The translations under genes and the position numbers were made by a program. The notes under the pieces were generated by a model that was given only the letters and a program-made list of their open reading frames with translations, made no database searches and had not been told where the DNA came from. This document shows, piece after piece, positions 7,343-16,185 of a stretch of 26,510 bases of DNA. Origin of the DNA: DSXH01 sp037446915 (GTDB lineage Bacteria; Bacteroidota; Ignavibacteria; Ignavibacteriales; Melioribacteraceae); assembly GCA_037446915.1 (NCBI GenBank), contig JBBIHP010000032.1, forward strand, positions 1 through 26,510, written 5' to 3'. How positions within the stretch are numbered: the stretch's first letter is position 1; each line of letters begins with the position of its first letter.

Positions 7343-9289
7343 TTAAAAATTGTTTTGAGATTGGAAGTATTCAGCTTCTTCTTTAGTTTTAAAATTGCCA
7401 ACGCGGACACGATACCAGGTTCCTCCTTTTTGAGGAAGGTATGCTTCGAAAATAAACGCATTTAAACCAAGACCACGCAACCGTACTACCTCCTGCTCTG
7501 CTTTTTCTTTATTACGCCACGATGATACCTGAACATTATAGGTTGAACCGTCATAGTAAACGGTCTTACCAATTTTAGTATCGGTAGTTGGTTTTTTATA
7601 CAATGAGCTTGACTCATTTGTTCTCGGTTTTTCTGTTTCTTTGATAACTTTTTCTTTAACAGGGGTAACCGGTTTTGCATTTTTATCGGCAACCGGTAAT
7701 GATGCAACACGCGGAAAATCGCTTTCGTCTTCAGGAATTATTTTATTAGTGTCAATCGGTAATGAAGCTTGAATTTTTTCTTCCTGCAATGAATCGGCTG
7801 GAGCTGCTGATTGGTTACTGATATTACCTGTTTCACCTTTGTTAGGCATCAGCATATACACTATAATGCTTACTATAATAATAAATGCAGCAAATATCAG
7901 CAGAAAATTTTTGCTGAAATACCGGTCCTTTTCTTCGTTCAATTCTTTATAATACTGCTCATCAGTACCGGCTTTAGTCTCTCCCGATGGTACATACAAA
8001 GGGGGCTGGTAAGTTGTATTACGATCTTCAACAAATTCATATTTAGGTGAAGTCCGAGAATCTATATAATCGGAAGTACGCTGTGGAGTCGATAATTCTT
8101 TTTTTATTGAATCTTCAAGCTGCTCAAACAAATGAGATTTAGCAGGTTTAGCAGTTTTAAAAATATCTTCAGTGCTGCCTGGTTCTTCCTCAGATTCTTC
8201 CGATTCTTCATCAAACTCGAAAAGTGATCTGTTTTCTTCTTCAATTGCAGATCCCAATTCCTCCCTTAATTCATCTCCCCAGTTCCATTCAATATTTTCT
8301 TCGGGACCTTTTTTTAGACCCAGATAATCTTCTTCGGGTTCATCTAAGGGCTCAACCTCAATTTCATGGTCAGTAGAGTAATCAGCCTGATCAGTTTCAA
8401 TTTCCTCTTTAACAGGTTCTTTATAAATATCCTTCAACTTGCTGAAATCAAGTTCAGATAGTTTTTCCTCTTCATAATCTTTAATTAAGTTGTTCAAATC
8501 ATCTGATAATCTTGAAGGAGATTCTTCAACTTCAATTTGTGCGTCATCAAACACTTCTTTTTCATCTTCAACTGGTAAATTAACCGGGATCTCAACTTCG
8601 GATTCTGCTGCATCTGGTGGTGAATAATCGTCCAGCAAATCAGTTGGTGAAAGTTCAGGAGTTTCATCTGATACAGTTGTGGCGGGAGGTTCTGATTCAA
8701 GGCTTAACAAATTATTTGTAATATCTTCTGCAATTAAATCTTCCTTAAACTCGAGATCAGAAGTAAGTTCGGATAATTTAGATTTACTCTCATCAATTTT
8801 ATTTTCTGATTGAAGCGACTCATAATAATCGTCCCATATATTAAAATTCGGGAGGATATCGGATTCGGCAATAATTTCATTAACTCTCTCTTCAATAGAT
8901 CTTTTAAGAATTACATAAGAAGTTTCTGATTCGGTTTGCGAACTTAAATCACTCGATAGCGGAAGAAGAGGTTTTCCAACCCCGATACTAAAAACTTCCG
9001 AATCATTTTCAGTATTTCTGTATAATTTATTAGGGATATCAATAGTAAGGTATAGAGTGGTTGTATTTTTTTTTATCTCTTCCGAAAAAGGAGTATAAAT
9101 TAAAGTTTCCTTTACATCAGAATTATTTTCCTTCAACTGGAAGAAACCGATCCGCGGTACTTTAAGAGTAAGATCCGATTCAAGATGCTCAGCAATTTTA
9201 GTTATAAGAATATTGAATGCGAGTTCTTTTTCGGAACTTGAAACACCAAGGACTTCAGCAATTCTTTTTTGAAGTTCAGTAATTGTCAT
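7343..9289 (-). CDS. HU-like domain plus SPOR domain membrane protein
   Basis: The 648-residue protein has four parts. Residues 1 to about 90 resemble a divergent HU/IHF fold of the HU-CCDC81 type (LQKRIAEVLG, then KVPRIGFFQLKE and a beta hairpin). Residues about 150-455 are strongly acidic and low in complexity. One transmembrane helix spans about 461-482. After a Lys/Pro-rich linker, residues about 582-648 form a SPOR domain (YNVQVSSWRNKEKAEQEVVRLRGLGLNAFI, then WYRVRVGNFKTKEEAE). SPOR domains bind peptidoglycan lacking stem peptides, mostly at division sites. With an N-in topology the HU-like part would be cytoplasmic and the SPOR part periplasmic. HU-CCDC81 plus SPOR proteins are known in Bacteroidota and have been suggested to connect chromosome and cell wall. 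Its place between exbB and an outer-membrane barrel gene suggests a role in the same envelope system. Confidence 0.8.
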   Translation of the reverse strand: MTITELQKRIAEVLGVSSSEKELAFNILITKIAEHLESDLTLKVPRIGFFQLKENNSDVKETLIYTPFSEEIKKNTTTLYLTIDIPNKLYRNTENDSEVFSIGVGKPLLPLSSDLSSQTESETSYVILKRSIEERVNEIIAESDILPNFNIWDDYYESLQSENKIDESKSKLSELTSDLEFKEDLIAEDITNNLLSLESEPPATTVSDETPELSPTDLLDDYSPPDAAESEVEIPVNLPVEDEKEVFDDAQIEVEESPSRLSDDLNNLIKDYEEEKLSELDFSKLKDIYKEPVKEEIETDQADYSTDHEIEVEPLDEPEEDYLGLKKGPEENIEWNWGDELREELGSAIEEENRSLFEFDEESEESEEEPGSTEDIFKTAKPAKSHLFEQLEDSIKKELSTPQRTSDYIDSRTSPKYEFVEDRNTTYQPPLYVPSGETKAGTDEQYYKELNEEKDRYFSKNFLLIFAAFIIIVSIIVYMLMPNKGETGNISNQSAAPADSLQEEKIQASLPIDTNKIIPEDESDFPRVASLPVADKNAKPVTPVKEKVIKETEKPRTNESSSLYKKPTTDTKIGKTVYYDGSTYNVQVSSWRNKEKAEQEVVRLRGLGLNAFIFEAYLPQKGGTWYRVRVGNFKTKEEAEYFQSQNNF

Positions 9290-9313
9290 ATACCAAGTTT
9301 TTGTTAAAAAAAT

Positions 9314-10903
9314 CTACCAACGGTATTCGGCGCCAAATAATACATCAAACGGCTTTTCCTTATATCCCCTAAATGCAAAATTACTTCGATTCAAGATGTT
9401 TTGAAAGTCCGCGGTCAAAGATAAATTTTCTACCAGATTATATGAAACCCCGGCAGATATATTATGATAGGAACTAAGACTTATTGTATTGAGAATATCT
9501 GCATAAGTATTATGTGCGAAAGTGTATTTAAAATTAACTCCGATATTTGATGTAAGATCAATTCCATATATCATTTTAGCTGAATATGTGGGTGTGTATG
9601 GTATATACCTGCTATTACCATCCTTTACATCCTGAAATTTGAATTCACCGTTAAAGTAACCCAATAGATTTGGATGTACCAGAAGATTTATTCCGGCTGA
9701 TAATGATTTTACTCCCGAAATTGTATTCAGATCGAAGAACCCTTTCTGAACTGAATCCTCAAAGTAATGATAGTTATCTGTACTGGAATAATTTCCCCAG
9801 ATTGATAATCCGAATACTTTCTCATATTCGTAATTAAGAGAACCTCCCAAATCAAATTTTACTTCGCTCATTACATTATCAACTAAACCATTCCGCACAT
9901 ACAAATTTTCACTCAAAAAATTCTGCACTGTAAAATTTTCGGCATGAGGTTTAAAGTTCAGGTTAACAGATAATCCTTTATCCAGAGCAAATTGTAAAGA
10001 ACCGAATGGAGAGAAAAAACTGTTATTCGAATTACCGGCAATCTCTGCTCCAAGAATTAAGTTCATCTTGCTTGTTGGGGATAGTTTTATAAAACCATCA
10101 AGAGAATAAAAATTATAACTCCCCTTTCCGCTCAAATTATTATTAAGGATTTGTTTCTGATATTTACCGATTCCACCTATTGTCATATTACCTAATTTGA
10201 AATTTGCATCAGCAGAAAGCGATAAATCTCTTTCCTGTAAGTTGCTTTCAACAAGTTTTAAAAAATCGGCATTAAGTTTTAATCCGAAATTAAAAACTCC
10301 GTAATAATTATTTTTTATAGAGAGTGAACCGTTACCCCTGTTGGTTTTCCTTTCGAAGAGAGGATTAACCGAGCCAAAAAATTTATAATTATCCCGCCAA
10401 TAACTTCCATCCAGTTTGATAATTGTTCCGGCAAGAATATCGGAATCGGTATCAACAAAAATTGTGCTGTTAATATTCGCACCAGAAGCATTATATCCAG
10501 CATTTGAAATATATTCTTTTGTATTTGTGCCCCAGACTCCGGCAGAAAGAAGAAAATTATCGAATGGCTTACTAATTAAAAAATCGCCAACTGGTAAAAC
10601 ATAACGACCGGCACCGATAAAAAGTCTTCCGGAATAATAATCGTCGCCTGAAGAAATTGAAGGAACAAGTTTTTTAGGTAGAGAAGAAAGTAATAAAGGT
10701 AATTCTTCAGGAGAATATTGTGGAGTAAAAAACTCCTGTGAAAGAATACTGATCAATTCCGGTTTCTTCTTTTTAGCTGTCTGAACCTCAACGCTTTGCC
10801 TTCCGGTAATTACAAAGTCCGGCAGTTCAATGCTTTTCTGTTCCTGTTGAGAATAGATAGAACCGGAAATAAACGCTAATAAAATAAATATGAACTTTTT
10901 CAT
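9314..10903 (-). CDS. TonB-dependent-receptor-like outer-membrane barrel, no plug
   Basis: The 529-residue product has a signal peptide (about 1-18, ending SIYSQ), then at once ELPDFVITGRQSVEV, which resembles a TonB box/secretin-adjacent motif, then a long run of alternating amphipathic strands to a C-terminal aromatic strand (FGAEYRW). The final DFQNILNRSNFAFRGYKEKPF segment is typical of TonB-dependent receptor barrels. The length is short and I see no plug domain (no PGV/IRG motifs), so it may be an open or TPR-gated barrel rather than a classic receptor. Its start overlaps the TPR gene stop by 4 nt (ATGA), so the two products are probably made in fixed ratio. The exbB, exbD and tonB genes lie downstream in the same operon. 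Confidence 0.72.
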   Translation of the reverse strand: MKKFIFILLAFISGSIYSQQEQKSIELPDFVITGRQSVEVQTAKKKKPELISILSQEFFTPQYSPEELPLLLSSLPKKLVPSISSGDDYYSGRLFIGAGRYVLPVGDFLISKPFDNFLLSAGVWGTNTKEYISNAGYNASGANINSTIFVDTDSDILAGTIIKLDGSYWRDNYKFFGSVNPLFERKTNRGNGSLSIKNNYYGVFNFGLKLNADFLKLVESNLQERDLSLSADANFKLGNMTIGGIGKYQKQILNNNLSGKGSYNFYSLDGFIKLSPTSKMNLILGAEIAGNSNNSFFSPFGSLQFALDKGLSVNLNFKPHAENFTVQNFLSENLYVRNGLVDNVMSEVKFDLGGSLNYEYEKVFGLSIWGNYSSTDNYHYFEDSVQKGFFDLNTISGVKSLSAGINLLVHPNLLGYFNGEFKFQDVKDGNSRYIPYTPTYSAKMIYGIDLTSNIGVNFKYTFAHNTYADILNTISLSSYHNISAGVSYNLVENLSLTADFQNILNRSNFAFRGYKEKPFDVLFGAEYRW

Positions 10904-13875
10904 AGTTGTTTTAATTTCCTGTTAGCTTCTTGAGCTAATTCACCTGTTTTATGACGGTTAATAACAGCACGGTACATTTCACGCGCTTGCCGCTTGTCAT
11001 TTAATTTTACATAACAGTCTCCAAGCTTAAGTAAAGATCTTGTAAACCATTCATCATAACCCGAGAAGACCGAGCGGACTCTTACGAAAGCAATAATTGC
11101 ATCATTCATGTTGTTCTGTTCATAATAGGTTAAACCAATCAGGTATTGTGCCCGCGCGCCAATATCATCCAATCTCTTTTCTGCTAACTCTTTAAGTAGA
11201 ATCAATGCATTGTCATAATTTTTTCTGCTTATTTCCAGAACACTTAATTCAATTTTAGCTTTAGCAGCAAAAACAGAACCTTCGTAATATTGAACAATCT
11301 GATCAAGAGTTTTATATGCTTCTTCGAGATTGGTAGATTTAATTTCTGCAACAGCTCTTAGATAGAGAAGCTCTGGAACCTGATTTGATGTTGGTTGTGA
11401 ATCGATAGATGAATTGAGAACTCTTATTGCCGAACTGAAATCATTTTTATTTGTATAGATGTTTGCTAAATCGATAGCAGCAGAAATTCCAATGGCAGAT
11501 CTAAGATTAACAGAAAGTACCCGGTTAAAATTATCAATAGCTTCTGCTTCTCTTTTTAAGAATGTAGCACTTTTACCAATCCAGTAATATGCATTGGGGA
11601 TAAGTGGACTCGAAGGATATCTACGGATGAATTCCTGGTAGGCAATCATCGCATTATTATAATCATCCGAACTATAGAAGATATCACCTTTCTTAAAGAA
11701 GATCTGATCGCCGAACTTTGAAGATGGATTTGCAGAGACAAATTGATCAATAAAGCTAACCGCTTTATCCGGTTGATCCTCTGCAAGATATGCATATTGA
11801 ATTCCGTTTACTGCATCGAGAATGTAAGGAGTATTAGGAAATTCTGTTAATACTCGGTTATAATAATTTATTGATGCTTCATAATCGCCAAGATTAAAAT
11901 AGGAATCGCCAATCGAATAATAAGCAATCGGTTTAAGAGAAGAGGAAGGATATCTGGTTAAGAGCAATTCATAATTTTCAATTGCAGATCTAAAATTATT
12001 CTGCTGAAAATAAATCCAACCTACAACATATTGAGATGCATCTGCAAATCTTGAACGTGGAAATTTTTGCTGAAGCTTTATAAACTCCTCGATAGCATCA
12101 TTGGACCTTCCGGCTTTAAATAAGGACTGACTATATTGGTAGTATGTTTGATCATCGTTAGAAATTAATCTATCGTTAGCAAAAAGTTCGCGATAAATCT
12201 GGCTTGCTTTATCAAAACTTTTAATTCCGAAATAACTATCCGCTAATCTAAGTTTAGCATCATTAACATTCTGATCTGTTCTATATTTTGTTACATAGTC
12301 GTTGAAATAATAAATAGCATTAGGAAAGTCCTTAAGATTGAAATACGAATATGCTTTACCGTAAATAACCGGTTTACGCAATTCCTCGTTACCGGACCTA
12401 ATCTGGTTATAATGTTTTATTGCGGCAGAATATTCACCGCGCATTAAATACGATTCAGCTAAATAAAAATTCGTTTTATCAGTTTCAAAATCTCTCGCCC
12501 TGTTTTTTAATAGTTCCAGATTTCTAACTGCATCATTATAATTACTCAGGAAAAATTCCGATACTCCGAGTCCCAGTAAAGCTCTATTATAAATATCAGG
12601 AACATTTGAAGTAAGTTTAACAGATTCCTGAAAATTCGATCTGGCTTCAGAAAATAATTTTTGATTTAATTTAAGTTCACCTAACAGTGCATATGCTTTA
12701 CCTCTTGCATATGTATCATTAGAATTAATTGCCCTTAAAAGTGAGGACTCTGCTTCTTGCGATAGGTTCTGGTTGTAAAATGAAGTTCCTTTACCCAATT
12801 GAGCGCGTGCCGCGTATGGATGCGAAGGATATTTTTTTATGAATTGATCATAGATTTCGTTTGCTTGAACCGATTCACCTAAATAACGTTTGCATTCACC
12901 ACTCCAGAATAAAGATGCTATTGCAATCGTATCATTCTCTACTCTGGATAGTTGGTCAAATATCTTAAATGCTTCGCTGAATTCATTCTTCTGGAATTTT
13001 ATCCATGCCAAGCTATAGTTAATTTTGTTATTGAGCGTTGAATCGTAGTTATCGCTTAATAATTCTTCAAAAATTGTTGTAGCGTTCTTAAAATCCCGTA
13101 ACCTTACAAAAGCATTGGCGAGAAAATATTTTGCTTCAACTATTTCTTCCCTGGAAAGATTATTGATCTGAGGGTCGGTCAATTCAAGAACAGCACTATC
13201 ATAGTCCTTAAGAATAAAGTAAGAAACACCAATCCGTAATTGAGCTCTTGGCGCAAGCGGACTATTTTTATAATAAGTAAGTAATTCATCGTAATAAGAG
13301 ACAGCGTTGTTATAATCGCCGGTTTTTTCGTATAACTGCCCAAGTGCATAAATACTATGAGTAATAAATTTATTTTCGTCTCTACGAGAGATTGCTTCCT
13401 TCAAGTTATCTTCTGCATCAATAAATTTATTCTGGGCTGAATATGATTCACCAATCCAGTAGTAAGCAGAACCGATGTAAGTACTTCCGGGGTATTCATA
13501 AATTAATGTTGAAAGATTTTCCCTTGCTTTCCGGTATTCATCGTTATGATAATAAATTGTGCCCAGTTCATATAACACACTTTCTCTAAAGGATGATAAG
13601 GGATATAGTTTTAAGAATGATTCAAATTCTGCAGCTGCACCATCAAGCTGATTTAATTGGACCAGACATTCTGCAGCATAATAATGTGCAGTAGATTTCT
13701 CATTGTCATTAAGTGAATTATCCGTGACGATCGATTTGAACAATTCATATGCCGATGTGTAGTTTTTGTTCTGGTATAATTTTAATGCTTCGTTAAATGT
13801 AGGATTTAATGATTGTGCATTAAGATTTGCAATCAATAAAAAGATTAACAAGATAAATTTGTTTGTTGCTCTCAT
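10900..13875 (-). CDS. Large periplasmic TPR-repeat protein
   Basis: A signal peptide (about 1-20, LLIANLNAQS) is followed by about 970 residues of tetratricopeptide-type helical pairs. Many carry the BamD/YbgF-style spacing with YPxSxxxxxAxYxxGxSYxxxxxYxxAIxxYxxxLxxYP. This makes a long superhelical scaffold with no catalytic domain. In Gram-negative bacteria such proteins organise outer-membrane insertion or peptidoglycan/outer-membrane coordination (BamD, CpoB/YbgF). Here the 4-nt overlap with the barrel gene suggests it binds that barrel in the periplasm. It begins 6 nt after the DUF92 stop. The exact number of repeats needs a profile search. Confidence 0.82.
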   Translation of the reverse strand: MRATNKFILLIFLLIANLNAQSLNPTFNEALKLYQNKNYTSAYELFKSIVTDNSLNDNEKSTAHYYAAECLVQLNQLDGAAAEFESFLKLYPLSSFRESVLYELGTIYYHNDEYRKARENLSTLIYEYPGSTYIGSAYYWIGESYSAQNKFIDAEDNLKEAISRRDENKFITHSIYALGQLYEKTGDYNNAVSYYDELLTYYKNSPLAPRAQLRIGVSYFILKDYDSAVLELTDPQINNLSREEIVEAKYFLANAFVRLRDFKNATTIFEELLSDNYDSTLNNKINYSLAWIKFQKNEFSEAFKIFDQLSRVENDTIAIASLFWSGECKRYLGESVQANEIYDQFIKKYPSHPYAARAQLGKGTSFYNQNLSQEAESSLLRAINSNDTYARGKAYALLGELKLNQKLFSEARSNFQESVKLTSNVPDIYNRALLGLGVSEFFLSNYNDAVRNLELLKNRARDFETDKTNFYLAESYLMRGEYSAAIKHYNQIRSGNEELRKPVIYGKAYSYFNLKDFPNAIYYFNDYVTKYRTDQNVNDAKLRLADSYFGIKSFDKASQIYRELFANDRLISNDDQTYYQYSQSLFKAGRSNDAIEEFIKLQQKFPRSRFADASQYVVGWIYFQQNNFRSAIENYELLLTRYPSSSLKPIAYYSIGDSYFNLGDYEASINYYNRVLTEFPNTPYILDAVNGIQYAYLAEDQPDKAVSFIDQFVSANPSSKFGDQIFFKKGDIFYSSDDYNNAMIAYQEFIRRYPSSPLIPNAYYWIGKSATFLKREAEAIDNFNRVLSVNLRSAIGISAAIDLANIYTNKNDFSSAIRVLNSSIDSQPTSNQVPELLYLRAVAEIKSTNLEEAYKTLDQIVQYYEGSVFAAKAKIELSVLEISRKNYDNALILLKELAEKRLDDIGARAQYLIGLTYYEQNNMNDAIIAFVRVRSVFSGYDEWFTRSLLKLGDCYVKLNDKRQAREMYRAVINRHKTGELAQEANRKLKQL

Positions 13876-13881
13876 AGTCTT

Positions 13882-14565
13882 TCAAAATAATTTTTGGAAT
13901 AAAGTAAAAAATAGAATACCGGAGATACCTGCAATTAAATTGACAGCGTTATTATCAATAAATCTGATGCCACTATTGTAAACTGTATTAACATCACAAT
14001 GATTTTTAACTTCAACAATTTTTCGGCATTCAGGACAATTATATTTTACCTGGACTGCAGCACCTAAAATACTATCCAGAACATTTCCAAGAATTCCGGA
14101 CATAATAATAATCACAAAAAACTTAAGGTTAAACTCTATCAATAAAAATCCTGATATTGATATAATAACCGAACCAAGGAGACCGGCTAAAGAACCGGTT
14201 AAAGAAATACCTCCGGAAAAACCTTTTTCTACTCTTCGCAAATTTAAAATGTTATACGTATTCCAATTTGTATCTGTTCCAATTTCAGTTGACCATGTAT
14301 CTGAACAGACCACACTAAGAGATGCCAGGAAATAATAGTAAAGGAAATCATAATTAGTAAGAGAATAAATGAGGGCCAATAAACCTGCTACCCCTCCATT
14401 TGCAATTACCTGGTAGTGATCTCTCATAAATATTTTCTGCTTTGAATTTTTATTGGTAGCGGTATTCCTGTTCTTTTTAGTAATAAGACTTGAACTAAAA
14501 AAGAAAATTAATATCGGTATACTCCACTGAATTCCACCTGAATAAAAAATTGAAACCGCAATCAA
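13882..14565 (-). CDS. DUF92 (VTE6/phytyl-phosphate-kinase-like) membrane protein
   Basis: The protein shows the DUF92 signature: FFFSSSLITK, SDTWSTEIGTD, GFSGGISLTGSLAGLLGS, GILGNVLDSILGAAVQVKYNCPEC and a late NNAVNLIAG, with several transmembrane helices. Plant VTE6 of this family phosphorylates phytyl phosphate; the bacterial members have no settled role, though a prenyl-phosphate kinase activity is plausible. The coordinates given start at a TTG (14565), but the same frame runs upstream without a stop to 14721 and encodes a further matching helix (RLKFLTLGGAV), so the true N-terminus is probably near 14650-14667 with no ATG, GTG or TTG available. An ACG at 14665-14667 follows GAGGGGG at 8 nt and is one candidate start. 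It is the first gene of the seven-gene operon. Confidence 0.78.
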   Translation of the reverse strand: MIAVSIFYSGGIQWSIPILIFFFSSSLITKKNRNTATNKNSKQKIFMRDHYQVIANGGVAGLLALIYSLTNYDFLYYYFLASLSVVCSDTWSTEIGTDTNWNTYNILNLRRVEKGFSGGISLTGSLAGLLGSVIISISGFLLIEFNLKFFVIIIMSGILGNVLDSILGAAVQVKYNCPECRKIVEVKNHCDVNTVYNSGIRFIDNNAVNLIAGISGILFFTLFQKLF

Positions 14566-14704
14566 AAATTGGATAACGGCGCCGCCTAAGGTTAGGAATT
14601 TAAGCCGGAATGAAATAATAGAAATTGATAAGGCAAGTGATATTGTAATTATTAATTTTGAGACCGTATTACAATCCCCCTCTAATTTGTACTCTATGAA
14701 AGAT

Positions 14705-14731
14705 AAAAAAAAAGCCCTCTAAATGAGGGCT
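14705..14731 (-). terminator. Rho-independent terminator of the TPR gene
   Basis: On the minus strand AGCCCTC, loop ATTTA, GAGGGCT forms a perfect 7-bp stem, followed directly by nine T residues (14705-14713). It lies 19 nt past the stop of the 252-residue TPR gene and separates that unit from the DUF92-led operon. Confidence 0.88.
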
Positions 14732-14749
14732 AAAATTCTTAGGTAAAAA

Positions 14750-15508
14750 TTATTTCATCAAATTCAATTCATAATCAGCTAATCTTTTATATTGAGCATC
14801 GCGCTTTGCGAGTTCAAAATTTTCTCTGGCTTTAGCAATATCCTGTTTCTGTTTAAGGCTCATTCCTTTGTAATAGTAAGCAGCACCTTTCAGTCCGCTC
14901 GATTTCATATTAATAACCTGATCAGTAGCATAAATTGCTTTATCATATTCACCTGTTTCATAATATGTACTTGCAAGCTGAATATATGCAGCATCAAGAG
15001 GATTATACTTTAAAGCTTCGTTCAAATTATCAATTGCTTTGCTGTAATTACCGTCTTTCTTTGCCTGTTCGCTTAATTTAACATAAGCTCTGGCAATATA
15101 TTCTCTTGCCTGATCTTTATGTTGTTTCTGTTTTGAGAGTTCTTCAAATTTCTTAAAGCTCTCAACGGCTTCTGCATATTTTCCATCCTGAAAATAAGTT
15201 CCGCCAAGACCATTATAAGCAATATCAAAATTCGGATTGTTCTGAATACATGCACGGAAAGCATCTTCGGCAGCAGAAAGTTTATTCAGTTTTTTTAGAG
15301 TAACTCCAAGCTGGTAATAGATTCTATAATCTTTGGAAGTTTTAAGTGCTTCGTTATATTGCTGAACAGCACCATCGAGATTTCCAGCTTTAAATAATTT
15401 ATTTCCCTCATTATATGCCTTTGCAGCATCAGGAGGCATATCCTGAGCTATTGCTATCGATGTGAAGAGGAAAAGGGATAAGAAGATTGATGTCCATTTC
15501 TTTTTCAT
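14750..15508 (-). CDS. Secreted TPR-repeat protein
   Basis: The 252-residue protein has a signal peptide (about 1-21, SIAIAQ) and then about six tetratricopeptide repeats, for example AYNEGNKLFKAGNLDGAVQQYNEALK, AYNGLGGTYFQDGKYAEAVESFKKF and YIQLASTYYETGEYDKAIYATDQVI, filling the rest of the chain. No enzymatic domain is present, so it is a probable periplasmic protein-protein adaptor whose partner cannot be read from the sequence. It lies 37 nt downstream of tRNA-Leu in the same direction and ends in a strong terminator, so the tRNA and this gene may share a transcript. Confidence 0.8.
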   Translation of the reverse strand: MKKKWTSIFLSLFLFTSIAIAQDMPPDAAKAYNEGNKLFKAGNLDGAVQQYNEALKTSKDYRIYYQLGVTLKKLNKLSAAEDAFRACIQNNPNFDIAYNGLGGTYFQDGKYAEAVESFKKFEELSKQKQHKDQAREYIARAYVKLSEQAKKDGNYSKAIDNLNEALKYNPLDAAYIQLASTYYETGEYDKAIYATDQVINMKSSGLKGAAYYYKGMSLKQKQDIAKARENFELAKRDAQYKRLADYELNLMK

Positions 15509-15545
15509 GCTTATTACCTATTGTTATTAATTGAATAAAACCGGG

Positions 15546-15629
15546 TGCGGAAGGCGGGACTTGAACCCGCACGCCCTAACGGGCACTACCCCCTCAAAGT
15601 AGCGTGTATGCCAATTTCACCACTTCCGC
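15546..15629 (-). tRNA. tRNA-Leu (anticodon GAG)
   Basis: Minus strand, 84 nt. The acceptor stem GCGGAAG/CTTCCGC is perfect. The anticodon stem CTACT/GGTAG closes loop TTGAGGG with anticodon GAG (reads CUU/CUC). A long variable arm (TGCCCGTTAGGGCG region) marks a class II tRNA, and the T-arm is GCGGG TTCAAGT CCCGC. The discriminator is A. The following bases are CCC rather than CCA, so the terminal CCA is probably added after transcription. Confidence 0.95.
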
Positions 15630-15645
15630 AAAAAATGTGTTGCAA

Positions 15646-15672
15646 GATATAGGTCGGTTGAAAAAAATGCAA
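15646..15672 (-). promoter_or_regulatory. Possible promoter of tRNA-Leu
   Basis: On the minus strand TTGCAT and TATATC are separated by 15 nt. The second element also reads TATCTTG, close to the Bacteroidota -7 consensus TAnnTTTG. It ends 16 nt before the tRNA 5' end. The spacing is short for a classic sigma-70 promoter, so this is tentative. Confidence 0.35.
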
Positions 15673-15714
15673 TAGAATATTTTGAGAAGAGAAATTTTTA
15701 CATCATTGTAAATG

Positions 15715-16185
15715 TCAATCTTCAGGTCTTTTTCTACCCATTAAAGATTGTGCAATCTCCCTTCTGAACTTGTGCTCTAAAACTGTTAGCATAGCAATTT
15801 TCTGAGGGGAGAAAAAATCACTTAATGATTTGAAGAATGCTTGCTTTGTCATCCACATCTGTCTTTCAATGTCTAAAATTTTATTTACCTGTTCCGAGTA
15901 ATAATTATCCTTTGTGCCCTTTTCCTTAACATTGTTCTCTAATTCTTTAATTAAGTTTTCACGGGTTTCCATTAAATCCCGCATTTGTTTCTGATGTTCT
16001 TTCCTTCTAGTAAAAAATTTTATTGCAGTCTCTTCATTAAGATCCAAAACTTCTATGAGCTTGGCTTTTTCCAGCTGTTCAATTTTTTCGAATGGGCGCT
16101 GTCGTTTTTTATTTTCTTCTTTAACCTGTCCAATTAGAACGGAGGATAAAAGAATTACAAATAGTAACAAAAAATATTTTTTCAT
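15715..16185 (-). CDS. Spy/CpxP-like periplasmic protein
   Basis: The 156-residue protein has a signal peptide (about 1-19, SSVLIGQ) followed by an all-helical, highly charged domain with two arms: KLIEVLDLNEETAIKFFTRR...H and, near the end, FFSPQKIAMLTVLEHKF. This is the degenerate LTxxQ layout of the Spy/CpxP/ZraP/CnrX family of periplasmic chaperones and stress sensors. Its start overlaps the anti-sigma stop by 4 nt (ATGA), so it is the third gene of a sigma, anti-sigma, sensor operon. By analogy with CnrX or CpxP it may modulate the membrane anti-sigma; that is inference. No metal-binding His/Cys cluster is obvious. Confidence 0.7.
   Translation of the reverse strand: MKKYFLLLFVILLSSVLIGQVKEENKKRQRPFEKIEQLEKAKLIEVLDLNEETAIKFFTRRKEHQKQMRDLMETRENLIKELENNVKEKGTKDNYYSEQVNKILDIERQMWMTKQAFFKSLSDFFSPQKIAMLTVLEHKFRREIAQSLMGRKRPED

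Noticed and set aside
9314..10903. Classic TonB-dependent nutrient receptor with SusD partner.
   Set aside because: No plug domain and no SusD-like gene are present; length and N-terminus fit a barrel without plug.
15546..15629. Possible integration site at the tRNA-Leu gene.
   Set aside because: No integrase gene and no repeated tRNA 3' end are seen on either side.
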